27,256 nucleotides of DNA from a virus. The first letter of the stretch is position 1. Every line of letters begins with the position of its first letter. Positions 16,363 to 22,022 of the stretch are shown in pieces. The notes under the pieces are model-generated. The model was not told the DNA's origin, ran no database searches, and worked only from the letters and a program-made list of their open reading frames with translations. The stretch covers positions 1 through 27,256 of IMG/VR virus record IMGVR_UViG_3300033156_000263. One strand, given 5' to 3'. The translations under genes and the position numbers were made by a program.

Positions 16363-16619
16363 CACCTTTCTGCTTTGACTATCTCTTTCAAAGCTCTGTT
16401 CTGTTCGATAATCGTATTCTTCGTATGCCTCAGCTTTTCAACTATAATTCTCCACTTTCCGAGCTCATTTGTAGCTTCAAGCATGAGGTTGTTTAACTGC
16501 CCTAATAGGTTTGCATTCTTTTGAAGCCTTAGTTGGGCTTCTTGTACTGAAATGACTTGCAATTCTTCAGCCGTCAGCTCATCTATTTGAAGAATTTCAT
16601 CGATTTTATCCCAATTCAT
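16359..16619 (-). CDS. Small coiled-coil protein in packaging operon, unknown
   Basis: The preferred start is ATG 16619, with GAGG a few bases upstream. An ATG at 16646 would add nine residues and overlap the HNH gene further. The product has about 86 residues and is almost entirely helical: MNWDKIDEILQIDELTAEEL, then QNANLL-like heptads and RALKEIVKAERW at the end. There is no metal motif. It lies between the HNH endonuclease and the small terminase and its stop codon begins the repeat block. I do not recognise the family. A role as a packaging accessory or DNA-binding partner is possible from position only. Confidence 0.6.
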   Translation of the reverse strand: MNWDKIDEILQIDELTAEELQVISVQEAQLRLQKNANLLGQLNNLMLEATNELGKWRIIVEKLRHTKNTIIEQNRALKEIVKAERW

Positions 16620-16908
16620 TTTCCTCAACCCACCTTTTGACATCATTGGGAAGTTTCTTCTTTCTGTTTTCTTGAATAAGCCCTTCTTTATCTATCTGAA
16701 ATCCATTGTGGATTTTTACGTGGCATTCTGGACATAAAAGTATCAAATTCCAGGGATGATGATTCTTAGGTGTTTCAGGGACTCCGAGATACTTAGGTAT
16801 GTGCGAGTTTCTTGTATAAATGTGATGTATTTGGCCGTTGCCGTTTACGTGCGTACCGCACAAGCGGCAGCACTCATGATCTCGTTTATGAACATACTTT
16901 CTTATCAC
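16606..16908 (-). CDS. HNH endonuclease
   Basis: This 100-residue protein starts at GTG 16908 with AGGAG about 11 nt upstream. It has all features of an HNH nuclease: RDHECCRLCG (zinc CxxC), then GQIHHIYTRN (the HH pair), N at WNLILLC, then CPECHVKIHNG (second CxxC and the final H). Small HNH proteins beside the terminase genes (HK97 gp74 type) work with the terminase in cutting concatemers at cos ends, so a cohesive-end packaging mode is likely. The frame is open upstream for about 10 codons with plausible protein (RYLGIGAIPK), so the true start may be slightly earlier. It overlaps the preceding short gene by 23 nt. Confidence 0.9.
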   Translation of the reverse strand: MIRKYVHKRDHECCRLCGTHVNGNGQIHHIYTRNSHIPKYLGVPETPKNHHPWNLILLCPECHVKIHNGFQIDKEGLIQENRKKKLPNDVKRWVEENELG

Positions 16909-17065
16909 CTTTGGAATCGCTCCTATCCCAAGATATCGCCTCCAGATGATTTTTGAGAAGACGCCTTAATTGGCCTTCATTTGGTGAAGAAACCTCTATG
17001 ATGTTGTTATCAATAGTGATTTTCTGTACTAGTTCATAAAATGGATATAATCGATATGATCTCAT
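16886..17065 (-). CDS. Small protein at head of late operon (59 residues), unknown
   Basis: This gene starts at ATG 17065 behind AAGGAGTG and ends inside the HNH gene. The product has 59 residues, beginning MRSYRLYPFYELVQKITIDN and containing SPNEGQLRRLLKNHLEAISW. It looks like a short strand-strand-helix protein. It is the first gene after the tandem terminators and the first of the packaging/structural block, about 20 nt after the terminator T tract, leaving no room for its own promoter. I do not recognise a family. Confidence 0.7.
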   Translation of the reverse strand: MRSYRLYPFYELVQKITIDNNIIEVSSPNEGQLRRLLKNHLEAISWDRSDSKGDKKVCS

Positions 17066-17086
17066 AAGATCACTCCTTCATTTGGC

Positions 17087-17112
17087 AATAAAAAAGCCCG
17101 CTAAGAGCGGGC
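17087..17112 (-). terminator. Terminator (second of a tandem pair)
   Basis: A 7-bp stem GCCCGCT / AGCGGGC (17096-17102, 17106-17112) with an AAG loop is followed on the minus strand by six T and TATTG. It is flanked by the same GGCAATAAAAAA (plus-strand reading) as the neighbouring terminator, so one probably arose by duplication. Confidence 0.88.
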
Positions 17113-17120
17113 ATAGCAGG

Positions 17121-17150
17121 CAATAAAAAAACCCGCCCGAAGGCGGGTTT
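17121..17150 (-). terminator. Terminator (first of a tandem pair)
   Basis: The stem AACCCGCC / GGCGGGTT (17130-17137, 17142-17149) with a CGAA loop is followed by a run of seven T and ATTG on the minus strand. It lies about 28 nt beyond the RHH gene and ends the control-region operon. Together with the second stem it forms a strong block between control genes and late genes. Confidence 0.9.
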
Positions 17151-17177
17151 GGGGGTTAACAAAAGCGAGACTGGATC

Positions 17178-17735
17178 CTATTTTACTCGTTTTTTATCTA
17201 TTAAATTCTTTATTGTTTCAATCTGCTTCTTAGATAATCCTGAATTTTTGATCTTCAGAGTATCTTCAAGATACGGTTTGAATTTCTCTTCACTGAATTG
17301 TGTTAATAAACCCATGTAAGTTATATTTCCGGTACTTAGTGTGATATCACCTGTCTCAACTATCTGATTGTTTGGAAACTCAATCTCCAATATGTATTTT
17401 CCATTCGATTCTTCGATATAAAGTTTAACATCAATTCTTATATCAGCTTTTTCAAAGCAAAGTATAATAGGTATCTTTTTACCAATAACACGCGATATAT
17501 CTGTATCTGGTTTTATAACTTCAATCAACTCAAAGCCAAATTCTTTGAAACTTGAGATAATAATGGGAATAACCTCATAATCAATCTTAGCCCATGAGAT
17601 CTCTTGAACCCGCAGATAATCATTCACAGCCTCCCGAATTACTTCGCTTACATTCATACCTTTTCTTTTGATGAAGCTTTCAAGCTTTTGCCTTGTTTTC
17701 TCATCGAGTCTGACTGCCACGCGATCTTTTATCAT
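17178..17735 (-). CDS. Ribbon-helix-helix regulator with large C-terminal domain
   Basis: The start is placed at ATG 17735, just after GGGAGGGG; an in-frame GTG at 17741 overlaps that ribosome site. The product has about 185 residues. Residues 1-45 form a ribbon-helix-helix domain of the CopG/Arc type: RVAVRLDEKTRQKLESFIKR, then GMNVSEVIREAVNDYL, with the G-x-N-x-SE turn. The remaining 140 residues are mixed alpha/beta (IDYEVIPIIISSFKEFGFEL onward) with no recognised family and may sense a ligand or partner. It is co-transcribed with the DUF3574-like gene and ends before tandem terminators. Its ribosome site can be hidden in a 7-bp hairpin, and an inverted 13-nt repeat links it to the promoter, so autoregulation is plausible. 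Confidence 0.8.
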   Translation of the reverse strand: MIKDRVAVRLDEKTRQKLESFIKRKGMNVSEVIREAVNDYLRVQEISWAKIDYEVIPIIISSFKEFGFELIEVIKPDTDISRVIGKKIPIILCFEKADIRIDVKLYIEESNGKYILEIEFPNNQIVETGDITLSTGNITYMGLLTQFSEEKFKPYLEDTLKIKNSGLSKKQIETIKNLIDKKRVK

Positions 17736-17741
17736 CTTCAC

Positions 17742-17774
17742 CCCTCCCTATTTTTGAATAAACAGCGGGGAGGG
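17742..17774 (-). promoter_or_regulatory. Hairpin that can sequester the RHH ribosome-binding site
   Basis: On the minus-strand transcript CCCUCCC (17774-17768) is complementary to GGGAGGG (17748-17742), the Shine-Dalgarno of the RHH gene, with a 19-nt loop. The 5' arm is also part of the 13-nt element 17773-17761 that is complementary to the transcript's 5' end. The two pairings exclude each other. Confidence 0.55.
17761..17773. repeat. 13-nt inverted repeat, copy near RHH gene
   Basis: AACAGCGGGGAGG reads here on the plus strand, and the same 13 nt read on the minus strand at 18140-18128. The pair flanks the DUF3574-like gene. It could be an RNA-RNA pairing element, a regulator-binding site or a recombination site. 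Confidence 0.6.
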
Positions 17775-17780
17775 CTTTTA

Positions 17781-18095
17781 TTAAACTTCAATAAATTCTG
17801 GATTTACCAAATCCCTAACAAGGACTGCACTTTCTTGATCTGTTTCTTTCAAAAAATTCCTCACAATCTCTTTCACCGCGGATAATTGATCTTCGTTAAT
17901 ACCAAATATGGTTATCACTACCGAAGGTTCTTCAATTATTTTCCCTTCACGGTTTTTATACCTGCCAATTTGATCCATAACACTTAGGCCACCTGTTAAT
18001 TCCGTAAGATCATCTAAAAATGCTTTGAATCTCTCATCCTTTCCAAAAACATTTCCATTCCTATCAGCAAGACCAACATATAGATCCAGTCTCAC
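17781..18095 (-). CDS. DUF3574-like small protein
   Basis: This 104-residue protein starts at GTG 18095 after AAAGGGGGT. It is the first gene downstream of the strong promoter at 18148-18176. The pattern LYVGLADRNGNVFGKDERF, then LTGGLSVMDQIGRYKNREGK, then IIEEPSVVITIFG resembles the DUF3574 layout from memory: G near the start, a G-x-(S/T)-V-x-D-x-x-G turn, then an E-x-S/P-x-V-x-I strand. This would be a small alpha/beta protein of unknown activity. It is enclosed by the 13-nt inverted repeats and followed by the RHH regulator. No toxin motif is visible, so the pair cannot be called a toxin-antitoxin module. Confidence 0.65.
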   Translation of the reverse strand: MRLDLYVGLADRNGNVFGKDERFKAFLDDLTELTGGLSVMDQIGRYKNREGKIIEEPSVVITIFGINEDQLSAVKEIVRNFLKETDQESAVLVRDLVNPEFIEV

Positions 18096-18127
18096 TAATA
18101 TTAACCCCCTTTATAATTTTTCAAAGA

Positions 18128-18140
18128 CCTCCCCGCTGTT
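18128..18140. repeat. 13-nt inverted repeat, copy at promoter start
   Basis: The minus strand reads AACAGCGGGGAGG beginning about 8 nt beyond the -10 element, so it would form the very 5' end of the transcript. Its inverse complement lies at 17761-17773 in front of the RHH gene. Confidence 0.6.
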
Positions 18141-18147
18141 CGATACT

Positions 18148-18176
18148 ATAATATCATACGTCTGACATTTTGTCAA
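18148..18176 (-). promoter_or_regulatory. Strong sigma-70-type promoter with overlapping palindrome
   Basis: The minus strand has TTGACA (18176-18171), a 17-nt spacer and TATTAT (18153-18148), close to consensus. Transcription would start near 18141 and read the DUF3574-like and RHH genes. TGACA-AAA-TGTCA forms an inverted repeat over the -35 hexamer (18163-18175), a likely operator. It lies in a 137-bp gap between the late regulator and the DUF3574-like gene, the clearest promoter in the window. Confidence 0.85.
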
Positions 18177-18232
18177 CCATATTTTAGGAGGAGTATGTAA
18201 AACAAAAACCGGGCTTTTTACTGTGAGACATG

Positions 18233-18715
18233 TCAAGGAAATACAATATCAAGTATTTTATCCAATGCACGATTTACATATTCACGAACGGCCTCACGTG
18301 TTACCCCCATTTTCTTTGCAATCTGTCCCCATGAAAGCGTTTTCCAGACCATTCCCGTAGTAAATTCGAATTCTACATCTGCTTTTTCAAAATCATGTTG
18401 AATATATCTATAAAACAATGCTTCTGCTTCACGTGGAGATAATTTTGCCAGCAATTTGTCAACTGTCCTAACATTCCAGAGATAAATGTATATTTCCTGC
18501 CAATCCAAATCTCTTTTTATTCTTTTGCTCGCTTCAATTCTTGGAATGCTTCGGCCCCGTGATATTATGATTTCAATTTCATTATCCCGCCAATCTAAAA
18601 AAACTCTCCTACCAAGGAGTTTAGACCAAGCCCCTTGGTAGGATTGAAGTAATCCTATGATATATTCTTTTCGAAGGTTTTTCTCTTCGATTTTTTCTAA
18701 CTTATCCAAGAACAT
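18233..18715 (-). CDS. Sigma-region-4-like phage transcription regulator (ArpU/RinA type)
   Basis: This 160-residue protein starts at ATG 18715 after AAAGGGGAT. The N-terminus is helical (MFLDKLEKIEEKNLRKEYII). The C-terminal third carries the sigma-70 region-4-like layout: LSPREAEALFYRYI (near residue 91), then LSWGQIAKKMGVTREAVREY (127-146), a helix-turn-helix, followed by a closing helix. This form matches phage late activators of the ArpU/RinA group, which sit just upstream of the packaging genes and switch on late transcription. Here the tandem terminators and late genes follow. A strong promoter lies about 60 bp past its stop codon. A sigma-like or antitermination role is inferred from family and place. 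Confidence 0.75.
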   Translation of the reverse strand: MFLDKLEKIEEKNLRKEYIIGLLQSYQGAWSKLLGRRVFLDWRDNEIEIIISRGRSIPRIEASKRIKRDLDWQEIYIYLWNVRTVDKLLAKLSPREAEALFYRYIQHDFEKADVEFEFTTGMVWKTLSWGQIAKKMGVTREAVREYVNRALDKILDIVFP

Positions 18716-18733
18716 TTCTATCCCCTTTCGGGC

Positions 18734-18757
18734 GCCGGGCTAAGTGCCCGGCTTTTT
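18734..18757 (+). terminator. Plus-strand-oriented hairpin with T run over a gene end
   Basis: The stem GCCGGGC / GCCCGGC with a TAAGT loop is followed by TTTTTC on the plus strand only; on the minus strand the stem is followed by GCGCCCG. It overlaps the stop codon of the 18740-18946 gene. It is either an antisense terminator or an mRNA hairpin upstream of the regulator's ribosome site. Confidence 0.55.
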
Positions 18758-18946
18758 CATAACCTTATAATCTTCACATTCTATTCTGATTGTTGCCATG
18801 ATACTTGTAGGATTATTGATTTCCAGTATATTGGCTTCATTGCCTATGTATATTTTCTTCCCTCTCAGTGCCATGGCAATTTCCTGGAGTTGCTGAAGAT
18901 TCTCGGGATACACAGTGATTGCCTTGTCATTAATAGCAAACTTCAT
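18740..18946 (-). CDS. Small protein, unknown (68 residues)
   Basis: The gene starts at ATG 18946 behind AGAGGTGA. The product begins MKFAINDKAITVYPENLQQL and contains a strand-rich half (NILEINNPTSIMATIRIECE) before the end at KKPGT, whose codons form one arm of a strong hairpin. It has the size and beta-alpha-beta character of small phage accessory proteins. No family is recognised. It lies immediately upstream of the late regulator and may be co-translated with it. Confidence 0.6.
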   Translation of the reverse strand: MKFAINDKAITVYPENLQQLQEIAMALRGKKIYIGNEANILEINNPTSIMATIRIECEDYKVMKKPGT

Positions 18947-18963
18947 TGTTTCACCTCTCTTTT

Positions 18964-19368
18964 TTAATGCAAAGCCTTCTTTTTTAACAAAGGTGTGATA
19001 TGCACTTCAAGGAAATCTCCACTTAGTTTTCCGCGATATTTTCCTCGTATTTCTTCAAATTTTTCTGTTTCATATTCATCACTACAGTCAACACTAAGCA
19101 ATAAGCATTTCCAATCTGGTATTTCAACATCACTGTGAATCTCAAGTTTGATTGCCCTATCCATGCCAAAAGCTTTTCTGAAATCTTTCACCGCATTTGC
19201 TAACGCATACAAAGTAAGATCTGCGCGTGTTCCGATTACTCGATCAACAATAAACTCTTTTACATCTCGTTCATCAATGATCTTCACTTTCATTTCTTTT
19301 AATTCACCTAAAATTCTTTCGACTTCTCCCACCCATAAAAAAGCTCTACTGATCCTATCGCAAATCAT
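18964..19368 (-). CDS. Unknown protein (134 residues)
   Basis: The gene starts at ATG 19368 with AGAGGA 5 nt upstream, and the start overlaps the stop of a 13-codon mini-gene (ATGA). The protein is alpha/beta: a helical N-terminus (RISRAFLWVGEVERILGELK), a strand-helix centre (LTLYALANAVKDFRKAFGMD) and C-terminal strands (KCLLLSVDCSDEYETEKFEE, then GKLSGDFLEVHITPLL). It has no metal or nucleotide-binding motif I can identify. It lies in the replication/control boundary region among other small unknown genes. No function can be given. Confidence 0.6.
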   Translation of the reverse strand: MICDRISRAFLWVGEVERILGELKEMKVKIIDERDVKEFIVDRVIGTRADLTLYALANAVKDFRKAFGMDRAIKLEIHSDVEIPDWKCLLLSVDCSDEYETEKFEEIRGKYRGKLSGDFLEVHITPLLKKKALH

Positions 19369-19406
19369 GCAAATCCTCTATAAGCTTTATCATCTCTGTA
19401 TTTCAC
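19365..19406 (-). CDS. 13-codon mini-ORF with strong ribosome site (leader peptide candidate)
   Basis: A TAAGGAGGTT ribosome site stands in front of GTG 19406 and a reading frame of 13 codons, MKYRDDKAYRGFA. Its TGA overlaps the ATG of the next gene (ATGA). The very good ribosome site for such a short frame suggests the element loads ribosomes for the downstream gene by translational coupling. A real peptide function cannot be judged from the sequence. Confidence 0.5.
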   Translation of the reverse strand: MKYRDDKAYRGFA

Positions 19407-19455
19407 AATTTCAAACCTCCTTAAACCGAGCCGAGACATAAAGCCTCAACTCATT

Positions 19456-19614
19456 TCAAATTTCTCGCCTATAAATCTGATACCAACGGTAAAATTTTTC
19501 TAACAATCTGAATTTGCTTTTAGTTACCCTGTCAAGAAACCATACAACATACACAACCACCACAAGAATATTCAACCAAATTAATATAAAAAGATGATGC
19601 AGAAACTTAATCAT
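19456..19614 (-). CDS. Small membrane protein (52 residues)
   Basis: The gene starts at ATG 19614 after AAAGGAGGG, 2 nt beyond the previous stop. The product begins MIKFLHHLFILIWLNILVVV and stays hydrophobic to about residue 27, then becomes basic and aromatic (RVTKSKFRLLEKFYRWYQIY). This is a single membrane helix followed by a basic cytoplasmic tail. Single-helix phage proteins can be lysis, superinfection or membrane-anchoring factors. Location among replication genes argues against holin, and the function is unknown. Codon use and the ribosome site support a real gene. Confidence 0.7.
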   Translation of the reverse strand: MIKFLHHLFILIWLNILVVVVYVVWFLDRVTKSKFRLLEKFYRWYQIYRREI

Positions 19615-19616
19615 TT

Positions 19617-20051
19617 TTACCCTCCTTTCGCTTGCCTGATTCTATAAATTTCATCTGTTATCCTTTGTAAGCCTTCATAAGCCGTGTCATAATAAATATC
19701 ATTTGCCTCAATCTCTATGTATCCGTCACTTACTGAGAATCTGAATATGAGTTGAACAAGTGAAGGATTATAAACTTGCCTAAAATCAATATTGAATCCC
19801 TTTTCGGAAAGCTTCAAAATTCGATCCTTCGATATAAAAAGTGAATCTTTTGCTATGCCCCAAAGTACCCCAGCTTTTTCATCAATAGGGTGATTAACAA
19901 AAATTAACTCTTTTTCAGTTGCTATGAAGGAACAAACACCCTCAAAAACAAAATTTTTAATTCTGCATTCGACTTCAAACCCCCAAGCAGTAAGATTGTC
20001 AATGATTTCAAAAATATTTTTCAAACCCTCAAAAACGACATCGGTGTTCAT
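19617..20051 (-). CDS. Unknown protein (144 residues)
   Basis: The gene starts at ATG 20051 after GAGGAGGT and overlaps the previous gene by 4 nt. The protein begins with a helix (MNTDVVFEGLKNIFEIIDNL) followed by mainly beta sequence (EVECRIKNFVFEGVCSFIAT, then FRQVYNPSLVQLIFRFSVSD) and a C-terminal helix ending RIRQAKGG. Alternating hydrophobic strands suggest a compact beta-sandwich or barrel. No motif identifies a family. It follows the membrane coiled-coil gene and is coupled to it. Confidence 0.6.
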   Translation of the reverse strand: MNTDVVFEGLKNIFEIIDNLTAWGFEVECRIKNFVFEGVCSFIATEKELIFVNHPIDEKAGVLWGIAKDSLFISKDRILKLSEKGFNIDFRQVYNPSLVQLIFRFSVSDGYIEIEANDIYYDTAYEGLQRITDEIYRIRQAKGG

Positions 20052-20323
20052 GTTTTTACCTCCTCAGAGTTTTTCATTAGCTTCGCGGCCAAAATTTGAT
20101 TAAGAATATCTCTTGCCACTTCTATTTTTACCTTCTCTTCTTTCTTGAAAACTTTCGATCTTGACCTTATCAAAACTGTCAATTTATCCGCAATCTTGGC
20201 ATTTTCTTCAAGCTTGGCTTTTAGTTGGCGATTTTCAGCTATATATGTATCCGAATTTATCAAGATGATGTTATACACAAACACCGTAGCAATGATACCA
20301 AGAAAGAAATAGAGCGCCCACAT
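20048..20323 (-). CDS. Membrane-anchored coiled-coil protein (91 residues)
   Basis: The gene starts at ATG 20323 after GGAAGTGAG, close behind the clamp stop. Residues about 2-22 form a hydrophobic helix (WALYFFLGIIATVFVYNIIL). The rest is charged and heptad-like (ENRQLKAKLEENAKIADKLT and later KVKIEVARDILNQIL). This resembles phage membrane proteins placed near replication genes, and it could tether a complex to the membrane. That role is a guess from layout. There is no cleavable signal peptide pattern. It overlaps the next gene by 4 nt. Confidence 0.65.
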   Translation of the reverse strand: MWALYFFLGIIATVFVYNIILINSDTYIAENRQLKAKLEENAKIADKLTVLIRSRSKVFKKEEKVKIEVARDILNQILAAKLMKNSEEVKT

Positions 20324-20327
20324 ATTC

Positions 20328-21257
20328 TCACTTCCTTAATGGCATAACTACATATAAATACCGCGGATCTATTAGCGAATTTATTTGGACTGGTTTGGTT
20401 GGATCAATGAAGGTTAATTCTACATCTTCGCCTTCTATTTGCTGAACAGCTTCAGTTATGAATCTTGGGTTAAAAGCTATGGCTATATCTTCACCGAACT
20501 TTTGAATTTCCAATTCTTCATGCGCTTCGCCATAGTCCTGGCTTTTACTTTCAATATGCAGGATATTATCAAAAATCTTGAATTCTACTCTTTCATCACT
20601 TAACCGCGCGGTTATCGCTGCCCTTTTAATAGCTTCAAGTAAGCCATATTTGTTTACAATAACTTGGGTTTTATACTTAGTTGGGATAACTTTTTCGTAG
20701 TCAGGAAACTCAGCTTCAATAACTCTTACTATGACTTGTGTATTATCAGATTGAAAGCCAACCTTAGCACCGTCGAAAACTACTGTGATGTAGTAATCAC
20801 ATGAATCCAAAATTTTCTGTAATTCCTTCATGCTTTTCAAGGACAGCAGGAATGAAAATTCCTCATCGCTTTCAATTTCTCTATCTATGTATCCAAGCTT
20901 AAAACCATCAGCAGCCACCAATCGGAGATTAGGACCGTTGAACTGCCACAGAACACCATTAAGATTTCGCATATATTTATCAGTCGCGGCACAGAATATA
21001 ACCTTATCAATCATATTTTTGATTTTATTTACACTAAGAGTAACCTTATATCCTGTATCACTTGCGGGCTGGAAATCTGGAAATTCATCGCCCCGGATTG
21101 TATTGAGGTTGAAACGTGATTTGTTAGCCTTAATTTCAACCGTATTGCCATTGTAGTTGATTTCTATTTCACCTTCTGGAAGGCTTTTTACAACCTTTGA
21201 AATTAATTTTGCATCGATTATGAAACTACTTTCTTCTTCAGCTTCAATATCAACCAC
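20328..21257 (-). CDS. dnaN: DNA polymerase sliding clamp (beta), N-terminally truncated
   Basis: This is a clear homologue of the bacterial beta clamp, with blocks such as KSRFNLNTIRGDEFPDF, MRNLNGVLWQFNGPNLRLVA, SFLLSLKSMKELQKIL and IAFNPRFITEAVQQIEG, and the C-terminus YLYVVMPLRK. Bacterial clamps have about 366 residues and this frame has only 309 from GTG 21257. Domains 2 and 3 are complete, but domain 1 lacks about its first 55 residues. The upstream sequence shows that the same frame continues with conserved-looking protein (EIGFREETAIKHVV) back to a stop at 21296-21294. A well-placed ATG at 21304 with GAGGAGGT leads only to a 13-codon frame. This looks like an internal deletion that left a frame jump. 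GTG 21257 has no ribosome site. The gene may be a remnant or may encode a clamp fragment. Confidence 0.85.
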   Translation of the reverse strand: MVDIEAEEESSFIIDAKLISKVVKSLPEGEIEINYNGNTVEIKANKSRFNLNTIRGDEFPDFQPASDTGYKVTLSVNKIKNMIDKVIFCAATDKYMRNLNGVLWQFNGPNLRLVAADGFKLGYIDREIESDEEFSFLLSLKSMKELQKILDSCDYYITVVFDGAKVGFQSDNTQVIVRVIEAEFPDYEKVIPTKYKTQVIVNKYGLLEAIKRAAITARLSDERVEFKIFDNILHIESKSQDYGEAHEELEIQKFGEDIAIAFNPRFITEAVQQIEGEDVELTFIDPTKPVQINSLIDPRYLYVVMPLRK

Positions 21258-21262
21258 ATGCT

Positions 21263-21304
21263 TTATTGCAGTCTCTTCTCTAAAACCGATTTCTCAATCC
21301 TCAT
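21263..21304 (-). pseudogene. 5' remnant of the sliding clamp gene (13 codons)
   Basis: ATG 21304 overlaps the previous stop (ATGA) and has a fine ribosome site (GAGGAGGT). It encodes MRIEKSVLEKRLQ and then TAA at 21265-21263. A clamp normally begins with such a short strand-helix segment. The clamp frame that follows is shifted by one base relative to this start, so the two cannot be translated together without a frameshift. Confidence 0.6.
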
Positions 21305-21510
21305 TTCAATACCTCCTCAAGCATTCTTTTTACTTTCTCAACCTTTGTCTTATTGAAAAACGTGATTGAATTTTCTATCGGATCAAATCTATAATCAGCT
21401 TCAAAGCCGTAATAAGCCTCTATTTCTCGCCTCAAAAGATCAAGATCGTATTCATCGCTCTCGTCAAAAAGATCTATCCTATTTCTGCTCACCTCAACAT
21501 AAATTTTCAT
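21301..21510 (-). CDS. Small protein between SSB and clamp, unknown (69 residues)
   Basis: The gene starts at ATG 21510, overlapping the SSB stop by 4 nt, and ends with TGA overlapping the clamp ATG at 21304, so it is coupled on both sides. The product is a beta-alpha-beta-alpha-like domain: MKIYVEVSRNRIDLFDESDE, then DLDLLRREIEAYYGFEADYR, then SITFFNKTKVEKVKRMLEEV. The regular alternation suggests a small ferredoxin-like fold. I do not recognise the family. Position between two replication-factor genes suggests a replication accessory role. Confidence 0.65.
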   Translation of the reverse strand: MKIYVEVSRNRIDLFDESDEYDLDLLRREIEAYYGFEADYRFDPIENSITFFNKTKVEKVKRMLEEVLK

Positions 21511-21989
21511 TTTTCAATCACCTCCAGATCTTCAGAAACGAATATCTTTCTTTCATCAAGTTCCTGGATTATCTCTAAAGGTAAATCGGTTCTTTGAGCT
21601 ATCTTATAATTTGGAAGGCCTTTACTCTTATACTTCAAAGCGAAAGGAATCTCGTCATCAACGACTTCGGGCTCTTCAATATCCTCGTTTTGTCCAGCAG
21701 CTTTCGGGGTAAGAATCCGGATTTTATTCAGCCAGATATTCATGTATTTTCGGCCATTGGTTTCAGTTATTTTCGGAACACCTTCAACAAAAACGAGATC
21801 ACCGACATCAAGCTCATTCAAAAGCCATTCTTGCGCGGTGTCGACATAATACCAGTCCGTAAATTTTGTTTTATTTCTATATCTATTCACAGCCACGGAA
21901 AAAGAAACGATTTGCTTGCCGTTCGGAGTAAAACGCGATTTGATATTCCCAACATGGCCAATTAGATAAATCTTTGCGAAATTAGGCAC
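21507..21989 (-). CDS. ssb: Single-stranded DNA-binding protein (SSB)
   Basis: This 160-residue protein starts at GTG 21989 after AGAGGTGAT. Residues 4-95 form the SSB OB-fold: KIYLIGHVGNIKSRFTPNGK, SFSVAVNRYR, then DWYYVDTAQEWLLNELDVGD, VFVEGVPKI and YMNIWLNKIRIL. It covers single-stranded DNA during replication and recombination and complements the exonuclease and annealing protein encoded upstream. The acidic tail with the conserved tip motif DDEIPF is present at residues 111-116 but is not terminal. A further 44 residues follow (ALKYKSKGLPNYK onward). In most SSBs that tip ends the chain and recruits partner enzymes, so this is unusual. Confidence 0.92.
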   Translation of the reverse strand: MPNFAKIYLIGHVGNIKSRFTPNGKQIVSFSVAVNRYRNKTKFTDWYYVDTAQEWLLNELDVGDLVFVEGVPKITETNGRKYMNIWLNKIRILTPKAAGQNEDIEEPEVVDDEIPFALKYKSKGLPNYKIAQRTDLPLEIIQELDERKIFVSEDLEVIEK

Positions 21990-22022
21990 TTTTTATCACC
22001 TCTAATCGTTTTTACTCACTCA

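Noticed and set aside
17178-18095. Toxin-antitoxin module from the DUF3574-like and RHH genes
   Set aside because: An RHH protein beside a small gene is suggestive, but the partner shows no toxin motif and the RHH protein has a large extra domain not usual in antitoxins.
18186-18232. Terminator for the late regulator (AAAAAGCCCGGTTTTTG on the minus strand)
   Set aside because: The T run is good, but the possible stem is imperfect (A5/T5 around an unpaired GCCCGG core), so it is not listed as a feature.
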